A stretch of 54,907 nt of DNA from Erysipelotrichaceae bacterium (GCA_017539105.1 JAFYHQ010000022.1:1-54907); one strand, 5' to 3'; counted from the first letter of the stretch, positions 26,331-35,246 are shown. Notes: a model not told the origin generated them from the sequence alone. A program made the numbers and translations.

Positions 26331-26770
26331 AGATCGATATCCGAGCGATGAAAGAGACGGATCTTGATGACTTGTATCGTCTGCTGTCGGATCCATCGGT
26401 GATGAAATATCTGGAAGTTCCTTTTTCTTTGGAGCAGACCCGAATTTTCCTGCAGGAAGCAGGATTATCCGATCCGCCGATGATCTATGCGGCTGAATAC
26501 GAGAACTCCTTTGCGGGTTATGTCATCTATCATGATTTCGATGAAACGGCCATGGAGATCGGATGGGTGCTGCTGCCGGAATACTGGAACATGGGTATCG
26601 CTTCTTCTTTAACGGAACTGCTGATCCGAAAAGCAGAAAGTGAAGGAAAGGATGCCGTCATCGAATGCGATACGGAACAGAAGATCACGGAACATATCGC
26701 TGAGAAATACGAGTTCCATTACGAAGGCGAATCCGATGGACTGAAACGGTACAGGCTGCGTCTTTATTGA
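26327..26770 (+). CDS. GNAT acetyltransferase coupled to HicAB
   Basis: A 147-residue acetyltransferase (Acetyltransf_3 type). DLYRLLSDPSVMKYLEVPFS and GWVLLPEYWNMGIASSLTEL show the fold and the acetyl-CoA region, but the usual GxGxA loop is loose (NMGIASSL). The C-terminus ends in KRYRLRLY. The substrate is unknown. It lacks the TacT hallmark. Four-base overlap with hicB makes it a third gene of the toxin-antitoxin operon. A bidirectional terminator follows. Confidence 0.8.
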   Translation: MKIDIRAMKETDLDDLYRLLSDPSVMKYLEVPFSLEQTRIFLQEAGLSDPPMIYAAEYENSFAGYVIYHDFDETAMEIGWVLLPEYWNMGIASSLTELLIRKAESEGKDAVIECDTEQKITEHIAEKYEFHYEGESDGLKRYRLRLY

Positions 26771-26785
26771 ATATTGCCGAATATA

Positions 26786-26811
26786 AAAAGATGTCTGAAC
26801 AGACATCTTTT
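26786..26811. terminator. Bidirectional intrinsic terminator
   Basis: AAAAGATGTCT (26786-26796) and AGACATCTTTT (26801-26811) form a perfect stem with A and T tails, between the converging GNAT and coiled-coil genes. Confidence 0.85.
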
Positions 26812-26837
26812 ATAGTTCTCTGATATCGGATCTATTC

Positions 26838-28115
26838 TCAGAGCAGCGAATTGATTGCTCCATCGCTCAATCTGCCTAAACCGTTCGCCAAGACACCCTG
26901 GATCTTGCTGTTTTCGGCTGCGATCTCCAGTGCGCCATCCAGACGGACCTTGCTTCGCAAAGCATTGCCGACTTTCGTTGACAGTTCACCCGACTGCGTC
27001 TTGCCCAGAATATCGAGTGATTTCTTTGTGGTCTTATCCATGATCTCTTGGGTTTTGGCGGTTTTCGGTACCTTGACCTTCGACAGTCCGTGTTCGATGC
27101 CGGTGCGCACCGTTCCTTTCAATCCGCCCTTGACTGTTCCCCAGAAGACATTCTCGCCTTTTTCATAAGCTTCCAGACCGCCCTTGATGCCATCTCCTGC
27201 GCCATTGGCCGCATACTTGTAACCGATCTTGTTGACATTGGCCTGAGTCAGATCGATGACTGTCTTGGTGATGCTCTTGAGCAGCGAGGTACCGATGTTC
27301 TTTCTGTTAAGCAGGCAGTCCAGCATATCTCCCGCGCTGTTACGGGAAATGATATAGATGTTCTTGATCGGTCTGCCGCCGCCTAATGTCAGGACATCGC
27401 AGATATCGATCCCGAGATCCGCGACCCACTGGGTCCATTCCGTACGGTTGACGGATATGTCAAGTTCGTTGGCTTTTTCGATCTCTTCCAGCGCTTTGAC
27501 TTCGTGTTCTCCCTTTTCCTTGCTGATGTATTCCCGCATTTCCTGTTCGGTCATTTCGCTTCGGCCGTAATGCTTGGCGAAACGCTCGCGGATGCCTTGC
27601 TGCCTTTCCAGTTCCGCCAGCTCTTTCTCGCCGTCCCGTTTCATCTGATCGACTTCCCGATCCAGAGCCGTGTCGCGTTCCTGCAGTTTCTTCATCTGCT
27701 TATCCGACCACTCGCGGTCTTTCATGCGCTGGTTCTCCCATTCATCCAGTTTCGATTCATCAAGAACCGATCCGTCATCGCTTTCCCAGATCTTTTCTTT
27801 TTCATTCCAGTGGAAGAGGCGCTGCGCATTGGTGGCAGGATCGGTGATGATGCGATCTTTTACGGTTTTCGGAACCTTGTTCAAATTCGGAGTCTTGCCC
27901 GTTTTGATTTTCGGCGTGTTCGGAACCTTTTTCTTGCCGATACCGGAAATTCCCGTAAACAGAGACAGGATAATCATTCCCAGCGTACCGGCAATGGTTG
28001 CCGTCCTGATATCTTCCGGTGGCATCGGTTCGATAAAAGCGTTGTAGTACTGTACGATCAGGGCAGGGATACAGTAACACCCAAGCGTCAGCAGTAGGCC
28101 TATGATCTTCCTCAT
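26838..28115 (-). CDS. Membrane-anchored coiled-coil protein, unknown function
   Basis: A 425-residue protein not recognised. Two N-terminal hydrophobic spans (residues 5-27 and 40-58) are followed by a basic linker, then a long charged helix of about residues 120-210 with coiled-coil character. The C-terminal ~200 residues are Gly/Ala/Lys-rich helices (KYAANGAGDGIKGGLEAYEK, VKGGLKGTVRTGIEHGLSKV) resembling glycine-rich stretches of large secreted toxins, without any catalytic motif seen. It is the last gene of a three-gene operon directly abutting a zinc-ribbon gene. Confidence 0.65.
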   Translation of the reverse strand: MRKIIGLLLTLGCYCIPALIVQYYNAFIEPMPPEDIRTATIAGTLGMIILSLFTGISGIGKKKVPNTPKIKTGKTPNLNKVPKTVKDRIITDPATNAQRLFHWNEKEKIWESDDGSVLDESKLDEWENQRMKDREWSDKQMKKLQERDTALDREVDQMKRDGEKELAELERQQGIRERFAKHYGRSEMTEQEMREYISKEKGEHEVKALEEIEKANELDISVNRTEWTQWVADLGIDICDVLTLGGGRPIKNIYIISRNSAGDMLDCLLNRKNIGTSLLKSITKTVIDLTQANVNKIGYKYAANGAGDGIKGGLEAYEKGENVFWGTVKGGLKGTVRTGIEHGLSKVKVPKTAKTQEIMDKTTKKSLDILGKTQSGELSTKVGNALRSKVRLDGALEIAAENSKIQGVLANGLGRLSDGAINSLL

Positions 28116-28517
28116 CTATCCCACCTTCTTTCCGCAGGATGGACAGTAGACCGTGTCTTCATCCAAAGCTTCTCCGCAGTATTTGCAGAAGTTTTTCTTG
28201 CCCTTCCTGACCGGTTCGTCTTTGACGGAATCCGGATAGAATTCATCGCCGGTGAATTTTACGCTGATCTTGTCTTTGTTCAGAGGTTTGAACATTGGTA
28301 CGATCTCGTCGAAATCTTCATGAAGCATGCAGATCTCGCCATCCGGGAATACGACATACCAGGTCTTTTCCGACAGAGGGTATTTCTTATCCAGATGCGC
28401 TGCCAGCAGCATCATTTCGGCATAACTGAATACTTCTTTGTCATCGCAGTTCTGCCACTTGGAACTGTAGTAGGAGGCGCGATCCATCGCGCTTGTGAAA
28501 TTGCGGAATCCTTCCAT
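28116..28517 (-). CDS. Protein with C-terminal zinc ribbon, unknown function
   Basis: A 133-residue protein. Residues 1-100 are an unassigned domain (FSYAEMMLLAAHLDKKYPLS; TWYVVFPDGEICML). The C-terminus is a zinc ribbon with Cys111, Cys114, Cys125 and Cys128 (CKYCGEAL, YCPSCG). The stop is directly followed by the start of the coiled-coil gene, and the 55-residue membrane peptide gene ends one base before its start. All three probably work together. Confidence 0.65.
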   Translation of the reverse strand: MEGFRNFTSAMDRASYYSSKWQNCDDKEVFSYAEMMLLAAHLDKKYPLSEKTWYVVFPDGEICMLHEDFDEIVPMFKPLNKDKISVKFTGDEFYPDSVKDEPVRKGKKNFCKYCGEALDEDTVYCPSCGKKVG

Positions 28518-28518
28518 T

Positions 28519-28686
28519 CTATTGCCCCCTGTTTCTGATTGCGATATAAACGCCTAAAACGGCCAAAACGCCACACAAGATATAGATTCCTGTCTTTGCG
28601 TTGTCTTCCATTCCCATCATCTGAACAACGACAGCCATGAGATAGAAAGCCCCCGCAAACATCACGGAGTATATGATCTTTTTCAT
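28519..28686 (-). CDS. Small membrane protein (55 residues)
   Basis: A short frame with a good start: AGAGG six bases before the ATG at 28686. The product starts MKKIIYSVMFAGAFYLM and has two hydrophobic helices (about 4-24 and 32-50) around a short polar turn (MEDNAKTG), ending IRNRGQ. No family is recognised. It heads the three-gene operon with the zinc-ribbon and coiled-coil proteins, so an accessory membrane role is likely but unproven. Confidence 0.65.
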   Translation of the reverse strand: MKKIIYSVMFAGAFYLMAVVVQMMGMEDNAKTGIYILCGVLAVLGVYIAIRNRGQ

Positions 28687-28735
28687 CTTGAACCTCTTTC
28701 TGATGCCTGAGGCATCATTGCTACTTTCATTATAT

Positions 28736-28765
28736 AAAATTCAGGTGCTGTTTCACCACAGCACC
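28736..28765 (-). terminator. Intrinsic terminator after ktrA
   Basis: On the minus strand GGTGCTGT pairs with ACAGCACC (28765-28744), followed by TGAATTTTAT. The T-run is imperfect. Confidence 0.6.
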
Positions 28766-28780
28766 TTCTAAAGACATATT

Positions 28781-29434
28781 TTACAGTTTCTTCTCGAAAC
28801 ACTTCTGCACATCGCCGTTCTTGCCGATGATGATCATGCGTTCCCCTTTCACCAGCGGAACATCCGGGTTCAGGCCGATCATGAGATCGTCATCCGTCTT
28901 CAATGCGACGACATTCAAAGCATGTTTTCTTCTGACATCCAGTTCGCTCAAGGAATGGCCGACCCACTTTTCCGGCACCTCGACTTCAAACAGGACCATA
29001 TCGTTGCCTAAAGTGATGTAGTCCAGAATATATTCGGAACTGTGTCTGGTGGCGGTCCATTCCGCCATCATCCGTTCGGGATATACGACTTCATCCGCGC
29101 CGTTACGCAAAAGGAATTTCGCCTGAACGTCTCTGCTGGCCCGGGAGATGACTTTCTTGGCTCCCAGTTCTTTCAGAGTGGATGTCGTTTCCAAAGCGCT
29201 CTGGAAATCATCGCCGATCGCTACGATGCACAAGTCGAAATCTTCGATGCCCAGAGATTCCAGGAAGTCCTGCCTGGTGCTGTCGCCGATCACCGCATTG
29301 GACAGATAGCTTAGAGCCGCATCGACTCTGTCTTCGTTCCAGTCGACTGCCAGGACCTGGTGTCCCAGTTCCGTCAGTTTGACACCGCAGTGTCTTCCAA
29401 ATCTTCCTAAACCAATCAGTAATACGTTTTTCAT
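28781..29434 (-). CDS. ktrA: Potassium uptake regulatory subunit KtrA/TrkA
   Basis: A 217-residue cytoplasmic RCK protein forming the gating ring of the Ktr potassium channel. The nucleotide fold starts LLIGLGRFGRHCG near residue 4, with the acidic end VDWNED near residue 35. The C-terminal RCK_C domain (residues ~140-217) ends with MIIIGKNGDVQKCF. ATP/ADP or NAD binding controls the channel in relatives. It follows ktrB by 11 bases. Confidence 0.93.
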   Translation of the reverse strand: MKNVLLIGLGRFGRHCGVKLTELGHQVLAVDWNEDRVDAALSYLSNAVIGDSTRQDFLESLGIEDFDLCIVAIGDDFQSALETTSTLKELGAKKVISRASRDVQAKFLLRNGADEVVYPERMMAEWTATRHSSEYILDYITLGNDMVLFEVEVPEKWVGHSLSELDVRRKHALNVVALKTDDDLMIGLNPDVPLVKGERMIIIGKNGDVQKCFEKKL

Positions 29435-29445
29435 TTTATTCTCTC

Positions 29446-30783
29446 CTAACCGACGTTGATGCTGCCCATAGGCAGTTTCATCGGATCTTTTCTAACACGA
29501 GGCAATGCCGCATAAATCAGCGTCAGACAGCCGACTCTTCCAAAAAACATCAGGAAGATCAGAATGATCCTGGTCGGCACTTTTACCAGCGTGGTAATGC
29601 CCTTGGTGATACCGACGGTGCCAATCGCGCTGGCTGTTTCGAACAGGCAATCGATCAGCGGAAGATCTTCGATGCTGCTGATGAAGATCGCGGAAAAAAT
29701 AAACAGGGCCATATAGAGCAGGAAGATCGCGGAAGCGGCCTTAACCGTATTATCGGAAATGCGGCGGGTCTTCGTGTGTGCCGTCTCGCTCTGGTTGAAC
29801 ACGGAAATGCTGGAAAGGATCAGCACTGCGATAGTTGTCGTTTTCATGCCTCCTGCGGTCGATCCCGGACATCCCCCTATCAGCATCAATATGATACTGA
29901 TGAGGCTTGCGGAATTGGACAGCTTTGCCAGGTCGGCCGTATTGAAGCCTGCCGTTCTGCAGGTAACGGATTGGAACAAAGAAGCCAGCACTCTTTCTTT
30001 TCCATAGAGATCCGTGTATTCGAAACAGTAGAAATAGATCGCAGGAACCAGGAACAGCCAGAAACTGACAGATAAGATGACCTTGCTTTGGAACGTATAA
30101 TTCTTTATATCGAACCTGTGCTGTTTCACATCCTGCCAGGTATAGAAACCGATGCCTCCGAAGATGATCAGGGTCATGACGACCAGATTGATGTATGTAT
30201 CACTGACATAAGAAGTCAGCGACTGGAAATTGCCGAAAAGGTCGAAACCGGCATTGCAGAAAGCGGAAACCGCATGGAAGACTGCATAGGTCATTCCTTT
30301 GATCAGACCGTATTCCTTACAGAAGGGAAACATCAGAAGCAAGGCTCCGATCCCTTCGAACAGCAGCGTTATCCGGATAATAAAGGAGATCATCTTCATG
30401 ACGCCTCCGCCATGGTCCACGCTTAAAGAATCCTGAACCACGCTGCGCTGGTAGATGCTGATCTTCCTGCCTGAAAGACGGACCAGAGCAATGGTCATCG
30501 TAATGACCCCCAGACCGCCGATCTGTATCATGACGAAGATGATGAACTTGCCGAATTGCGACCAGTGGTTTCCCGTATCCAGGACTGTCAGTCCGGTCAC
30601 GCAGGATGCCGAGGTCGCGGTAAACAGGCAATCGAGGAATGGCGTACCCTGATGCGCCTGGCTGGAGACCGGCAGCATCAATAAAAAAGTCCCGATCATG
30701 ATCAGGGCCAGAAAGCCGAACAGGATCAGTCGAAAGGAGGTGATCCTCGCTCTTTTTAACAGGGGTTTCCTGATATCATTCAT
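29446..30783 (-). CDS. ktrB: Potassium uptake channel subunit KtrB/TrkH
   Basis: A 445-residue membrane protein with the four membrane-pore-membrane repeats of the Trk/Ktr family. The pore glycines are visible in CVTGLTVLD, AFCNAGFDLFG, CRTAGFNTADL and SAIGTVGITKG. In characterised Ktr systems uptake is stimulated by sodium, which fits the sodium-type ATP synthase nearby, as inference. It starts the ktrBA pair and is divergent from the ferredoxin-rubredoxin gene. Confidence 0.93.
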   Translation of the reverse strand: MNDIRKPLLKRARITSFRLILFGFLALIMIGTFLLMLPVSSQAHQGTPFLDCLFTATSASCVTGLTVLDTGNHWSQFGKFIIFVMIQIGGLGVITMTIALVRLSGRKISIYQRSVVQDSLSVDHGGGVMKMISFIIRITLLFEGIGALLLMFPFCKEYGLIKGMTYAVFHAVSAFCNAGFDLFGNFQSLTSYVSDTYINLVVMTLIIFGGIGFYTWQDVKQHRFDIKNYTFQSKVILSVSFWLFLVPAIYFYCFEYTDLYGKERVLASLFQSVTCRTAGFNTADLAKLSNSASLISIILMLIGGCPGSTAGGMKTTTIAVLILSSISVFNQSETAHTKTRRISDNTVKAASAIFLLYMALFIFSAIFISSIEDLPLIDCLFETASAIGTVGITKGITTLVKVPTRIILIFLMFFGRVGCLTLIYAALPRVRKDPMKLPMGSINVG

Positions 30784-30825
30784 AGGTAATTATTTTAGCA
30801 CTAACAGATAGGAAAACGCCATAGA

Positions 30826-30854
30826 TTGTGTACAGGTAGGAAACAGGATAAAAT
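30826..30854 (+). promoter_or_regulatory. Promoter of ferredoxin-rubredoxin gene
   Basis: TTGTGT (30826-30831), a 17-base spacer and TAAAAT (30849-30854), 24 bases before the start codon. Confidence 0.5.
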
Positions 30855-30866
30855 GGTATTGTATAG

Positions 30867-31238
<372 letters not shown>

Positions 31239-31328
31239 TCATCGATCTGAAACGCAAGCGTCAACAGTCATCTCAGGATGGCTGTTTTCTATGCAAAGGC
31301 TATAATAGAAGTAAAGAAGGTAAGAAGA

Positions 31329-31589
31329 ATGGAAAACGATAGAAAACTGCAGACTTTGAAGATCCGTTACAGTTCTCCCGAAGGCGGAATCATCAACGCG
31401 GATCTGCCGCTTGGCATCCTGAAACCGGGCTTCGAGCTGGGTCTTTTGGATACACTGCTGAAGGAACATGAGGCTCTGGGAAACATTGATTTCGATCGGA
31501 TCATGGAACTGGTAGATCAAGGTTATACGGGTGAAGTCATGAATGAGAAGACAGAGGAGGGTGGCGATCTGAGTATCGTCATTGAATGA
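31329..31589 (+). CDS. Small protein with SHOCT/LiaX-like C-terminal pattern
   Basis: An 86-residue acidic protein. LKIRYSSPEGGIINADLPLG, a central helix, then IDFDRIMELVDQGYTGEVMN and GDLSIVIE. The order (strand, ADLPLGI, IDFDRI..L...G, final IVIE) recalls the small domain seen at the end of LiaX/YvlB-type proteins, but the match is by eye only. The ATG at 31329 lies after a TATAAT (31301-31306), which rules out an upstream ATG. It is coupled to a second, similarly built gene. Confidence 0.55.
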   Translation: MENDRKLQTLKIRYSSPEGGIINADLPLGILKPGFELGLLDTLLKEHEALGNIDFDRIMELVDQGYTGEVMNEKTEEGGDLSIVIE

Positions 31590-31590
31590 G

Positions 31591-31833
31591 ATGAAAATAA
31601 CGATTTATCGTAAAAACGGAAAAGAATTCAATGTGCCGATGCCTTTGACTGCCATGGCATCGAAACTGTTCTGGAAAACGCTGGATCTCGAACAGGATGT
31701 CAATGATGCCCATCAGCAGGGACTGATCAAGGAAATGATCGAGGTGCTGAACGCATACAAACAGAAAAACGGCAGTTTCACTCTGGTGGATGCCAAGGAT
31801 GACGAAGATACCGGAATCAGGATCGTGATATAA
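31591..31833 (+). CDS. Small protein, partner of the preceding gene
   Basis: An 80-residue protein with the same layout as its neighbour: ITIYRKNGKEFNVPMPLTAM, a helix, LIKEMIEVLNAY and a final GIRIVI strand. The two may be diverged copies of one domain. The ATG is one base after the previous stop with no separate ribosome binding site, so translation is probably coupled. Function is not known. A strong terminator follows. Confidence 0.55.
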   Translation: MKITIYRKNGKEFNVPMPLTAMASKLFWKTLDLEQDVNDAHQQGLIKEMIEVLNAYKQKNGSFTLVDAKDDEDTGIRIVI

Positions 31834-31857
31834 ATACTGCCTTGGCAGTATTTTTTA
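31833..31857 (+). terminator. Intrinsic terminator
   Basis: AATACTGCC and GGCAGTATT (31833-31841 and 31844-31852) pair around TT, followed by T residues. Confidence 0.85.
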
Positions 31858-31872
31858 CCGTTTTTATACATC

Positions 31873-31897
31873 AAAAAAGACAGTTTTCACTGTCTTT
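31873..31897 (-). terminator. Intrinsic terminator of the minus-strand operon
   Basis: On the minus strand AAAGACAG and CTGTCTTT pair around six bases, followed by a T-run (the A-run at 31873-31878). Confidence 0.75.
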
Positions 31898-31911
31898 GTT
31901 TATCTTCTCTT

Positions 31912-32457
31912 TTATTTCCGATGAATAAGGACGCCGATTCCCTGTATGAGGAAATATAGAACATAACCTTCCATCGCTGCCGTTGTCAGAAGAAGGAAAA
32001 TCGTGTTCGCATCTCTGAATGCTGTCGTCCAATCCGTAACCATCTGCAGCAGGTTGACCACCAGCAATACTCCGATCAAAAGACAGATCCCAAGCATCAG
32101 CAGCAGCTTCCCGGTCCCGATCGATTCGAAACGATCCTTCAGAGTAAGACTCTCGGGAATCTCGACATTCTCATAAACCGTCAGCGTATCCAGGAACCTG
32201 CGGTACAGGAATTCCAGAATAAGCAGCGACAGGATCGCCAAGCCGATGGCCGCAAACCAGTTGTAGTAGAAACCGGCCAGCAGCAGGATGATCAGAGGGA
32301 TCGTATAGCGCTGCTGAAACAGATACAGCTTGCTGCGGCTGTCGCGGTCGATCACATAGAGGACCCCTTTCTTTCTGTCTCCCACATAGGTGCGGCCTTT
32401 CTTATCTTCATAGATGCCTCCGCCTTTCGCTTCCAACCCATCGATCCTGCTTTTCAT
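31912..32457 (-). CDS. Four-span membrane protein, unknown function
   Basis: A 181-residue protein not recognised. A polar N-terminal segment (residues 1-50, GGGIYEDKKGRTYVGDRKKG) precedes two hydrophobic spans (52-70, 70-88), a loop, and two more spans (118-140, 150-175). It overlaps the GNAT gene by four bases and is the last gene of an operon with a GNAT enzyme and an aldo/keto reductase. Confidence 0.6.
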   Translation of the reverse strand: MKSRIDGLEAKGGGIYEDKKGRTYVGDRKKGVLYVIDRDSRSKLYLFQQRYTIPLIILLLAGFYYNWFAAIGLAILSLLILEFLYRRFLDTLTVYENVEIPESLTLKDRFESIGTGKLLLMLGICLLIGVLLVVNLLQMVTDWTTAFRDANTIFLLLTTAAMEGYVLYFLIQGIGVLIHRK

Positions 32458-32921
32458 ATGCTGTTTCCTTTCTTGATCTTCTTAAATAATCTGGCGCTCC
32501 AGAATTCCATATCCAGTTCATCCAGATAGAAATGAAGGATGCTCCTGTAATTCTTTGTTGCCGTAGATAGGACGATATATTCTTCTTCCGCTAGATTCTC
32601 TTCCAGATACTGAAAGAGTTTCGTACCGATGCCTTGATTGCGTTCTTCAGGGATCACATAGAGTTCTTCGACTTCAAAGAACAATGTTCCTTCTTTCATG
32701 ATGGAACGCATGTTTTCGGAATGTTCCGGATGACCGAAAAGATAGGCAACGATCCTTCCTTCCTTTTCCGCAACGAAGATCCTGTTGCCTTCGATGTCCT
32801 CTTTCGTATTGGCGCGATAGCCGTAGGTGGAATCCTCTTTCTCCCAGTCGCGGGAAAAACCGATCAGGCAGGACAGGATCTCTTCGTTCAGCTGTATTTC
32901 TTTACAGGTGATCTCACTCAT
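32454..32921 (-). CDS. GNAT family acetyltransferase
   Basis: A 155-residue acetyltransferase with the acetyl-CoA loop EERNQGIGTKLFQYLE near residue 95, the preceding strand FFEVEELYVIP and a late VLSTATKNYRSILHFYLDEL. The motif is complete. The substrate is not predictable. It overlaps both neighbours (eight bases upstream, four downstream), so it is translated together with the aldo/keto reductase. Confidence 0.85.
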   Translation of the reverse strand: MSEITCKEIQLNEEILSCLIGFSRDWEKEDSTYGYRANTKEDIEGNRIFVAEKEGRIVAYLFGHPEHSENMRSIMKEGTLFFEVEELYVIPEERNQGIGTKLFQYLEENLAEEEYIVLSTATKNYRSILHFYLDELDMEFWSARLFKKIKKGNSI

Positions 32922-34035
32922 CCAGCAGTCCGGATGCTTTCTGCATCAGTTCGATGATCGGAAGATGCTGCGGACAGACGCTCTCGCACTGACCGCACTG
33001 CAGACAGTCGGAAGCTTTGCCGTGTTCCTTGTTCAGCAGGAAACGGTAGCTGAATTTCGCTTTATCGACGTTTTCATAGATCGTATGTTCATTGACGATC
33101 CGGAAAATATCCGGAATGGCGATATTCATCGGGCAGCCTTCGGTACAGTAACGGCAAGCCGTGCAGCCGATCTGTTCGACACTGAACATCTCTTTGACGA
33201 CCTGATCGATCAGTTCTTTTTCTTTCTCATTCAATGGTTCGAAATGAGTAAAAGTATTCACGTTATCCTGCATCTGTTCCAAAACGGACATGCCTGACAG
33301 GATCGTCATGACACCCGGCAGAGAGCCTACGAAACGCAGCGCCCACGACGCGATGGATTTCTCCGGTTCCGCTTCCAGGTAATGCGCTTCCAGTTCCGGT
33401 CTGAGTTTCGCCAAAGTGCCGCCTTTGACCGGTTCCATGATGACCATCGGAAGATTGTGATCACGCAGGATCTGATACAGTTCTCCGGATCTTACCTTCG
33501 GATTGTCCCAGTCGGCATAGTTGAGCTGTATCTGCACGAATTCCACCTCGGGGTGTTCATCCAATAATTCCTTTAACAGATCCGGTGTTCCATGGAAGGA
33601 AAAACCGAAATGCCTGATCAGACCTTCGTCCCGTTTCGCTTTCGCCCATTCGAAACAGTCATTCTCCCGGTAGATATGGATATTCCCGTTCTCGACCGAA
33701 TGCAAGAGATACATATCGAAATATCCCGCTCCGGTCCTTTCGAGCTGTTCATTGAAGATGCGGTCGCGATCCTCTTTGCCGTGGATCTCCCAGGCAGGAA
33801 GCTTGTCTGCCAGGATGAAGCTTTCTCTCGGATAACGGTCGACGATCGCTTCTTTGATCGCAACTTCGGATTTGCCGCGATGATAAACATAAGCAGTATC
33901 GATGTAGTTCAGTCCTGCCTTGAGATAAAGATCAACCATTTCTTTCATCTGTTCGATATCGATCTCATCGTCTTTGACAGGCAAGCGCATGCAGCCGAAG
34001 CCGAGCTTTGGCATTTTACTTAAGTCAATACTCAT
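32914..34035 (-). CDS. Aldo/keto reductase with C-terminal 4Fe-4S domain
   Basis: A 373-residue protein. The TIM-barrel reductase part (residues 1-270) keeps the catalytic tetrad region: Asp and Tyr in YIDTAYVYH, Lys in ILADKLPAW and His in YLLHSV. The C-terminal ~90 residues carry a helical bundle and two cluster motifs (CTACRYCTEGCP and CLQCGQCESVCP). This architecture is common in anaerobes and is thought to link ferredoxin to carbonyl reduction. The substrate is unknown. Confidence 0.9.
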   Translation of the reverse strand: MSIDLSKMPKLGFGCMRLPVKDDEIDIEQMKEMVDLYLKAGLNYIDTAYVYHRGKSEVAIKEAIVDRYPRESFILADKLPAWEIHGKEDRDRIFNEQLERTGAGYFDMYLLHSVENGNIHIYRENDCFEWAKAKRDEGLIRHFGFSFHGTPDLLKELLDEHPEVEFVQIQLNYADWDNPKVRSGELYQILRDHNLPMVIMEPVKGGTLAKLRPELEAHYLEAEPEKSIASWALRFVGSLPGVMTILSGMSVLEQMQDNVNTFTHFEPLNEKEKELIDQVVKEMFSVEQIGCTACRYCTEGCPMNIAIPDIFRIVNEHTIYENVDKAKFSYRFLLNKEHGKASDCLQCGQCESVCPQHLPIIELMQKASGLLDE

Positions 34036-34097
34036 TGTGTTCCTCCGCTAGATATATTTATAATTTAATTATAAAGGATTTCTCAAGAAGGAGATTT

Positions 34098-35246
34098 ATG
34101 AAGCACTATCATCAGGCGGATTTGAATAATATTTTTCGTAAAAGACCGTATACGACCAGACGGATTTCTTCTTATGACCGCAGCGGAGGAAACGACGACC
34201 GTATCCATGTGAAAGCGAACGAAGAATGCGAGTTCGCCTGTATCAATGGACCGGCCGTGATCACGCATTTCTGGTGCACCTATGGCAATGCGTTCCCGGA
34301 TGGATCGGGGGCGATCGGACATGAACTGTTCAACACCAGGAAGATCCTGCTGAAGATCTACTGGGATGAGGAAAAGGAACCGAGCGTCGAAGTGCCGTTG
34401 GGAGACTTTTTCGGAAATATCGATGGCTATGCGAAGCAGTTCAGGAGCGAACCGATACAGTCGACCAGCGAAGACGGACACGGATGCAACTGTTTCTTTC
34501 CGATGCCGTTTCATAAGAAGGCAAGATTTGTCATAAAGAACGAATGTTTCAGCGAACTGGTTTTCTATTTCTACCTGGATTATGAAGAAGTCGATGAACT
34601 GCCTGAAGATACGCTGTATTTCCATGCTTCCTGGAGCAGGATGATGCCTACGAAAGGAAAGGATGAGAAAGGATACCGCACACATACCGAATGGATCTTT
34701 GGAAACAGCAAGGACAAAAACCTTGATGGTAAAGAGAATTATGTCATTCTGGATGCAAAGGGAGAGGGCCACTATGTGGGCTGTCTTCTGAATGTGGTGA
34801 ACTGTTCTCCTTCTGCCAGCTGGGACTGGTATGGAGAGGGAGATGACATGATCTTTGTGGATGGCGAAGAATGGCCGCCGAGACTGCATGGTACGGGAAT
34901 GGAGGATTATTTCTCTCTGGCCTGGTCGCCGACGCAGTCCTATGAATCCCTGTGGAATGGTGTGAACATCCAGACCAACGGTCAGTTCAAAGGCCACGCC
35001 TCCTTCTATCGTTTCCATCTGAAAGATCCCGTGATCTTCGACAAATCGATCAAGGTCACCATCGAGCATGGCCACAACAACAATCGCAGCGATGACTACA
35101 CTTCTCTGGCCTACTGGTACCAGAAAGAACCGCACAAACCGTTCAAGAAAATGCTTCCGGTAGAGAAACGCCTGCCTCTGGACGAACATGAACTGTGGTG
35201 GAAACAGAAAATTGTAACAATAAAAAACAGCGATGAGATCAAATGA
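34098..35246 (+). CDS. GH172 (DUF2961) family glycoside hydrolase
   Basis: A 382-residue single-domain protein of the DUF2961 family, now GH172, with relatives acting on difructose dianhydride and D-arabinofuranosides. Conserved stretches are GGNDDRIHVKANEECEFACI, PVITHFWCTYGN-like AVITHFWCTYGN, VPLGDFFG, CNCFFPMPF and HGTGMEDYF, whose glutamate is a candidate catalytic residue. There is no signal peptide, so it would act inside the cell. AAGGAGAT precedes the ATG at 34098. No sugar transporter is adjacent, leaving it an orphan enzyme. Confidence 0.85.
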   Translation: MKHYHQADLNNIFRKRPYTTRRISSYDRSGGNDDRIHVKANEECEFACINGPAVITHFWCTYGNAFPDGSGAIGHELFNTRKILLKIYWDEEKEPSVEVPLGDFFGNIDGYAKQFRSEPIQSTSEDGHGCNCFFPMPFHKKARFVIKNECFSELVFYFYLDYEEVDELPEDTLYFHASWSRMMPTKGKDEKGYRTHTEWIFGNSKDKNLDGKENYVILDAKGEGHYVGCLLNVVNCSPSASWDWYGEGDDMIFVDGEEWPPRLHGTGMEDYFSLAWSPTQSYESLWNGVNIQTNGQFKGHASFYRFHLKDPVIFDKSIKVTIEHGHNNNRSDDYTSLAYWYQKEPHKPFKKMLPVEKRLPLDEHELWWKQKIVTIKNSDEIK

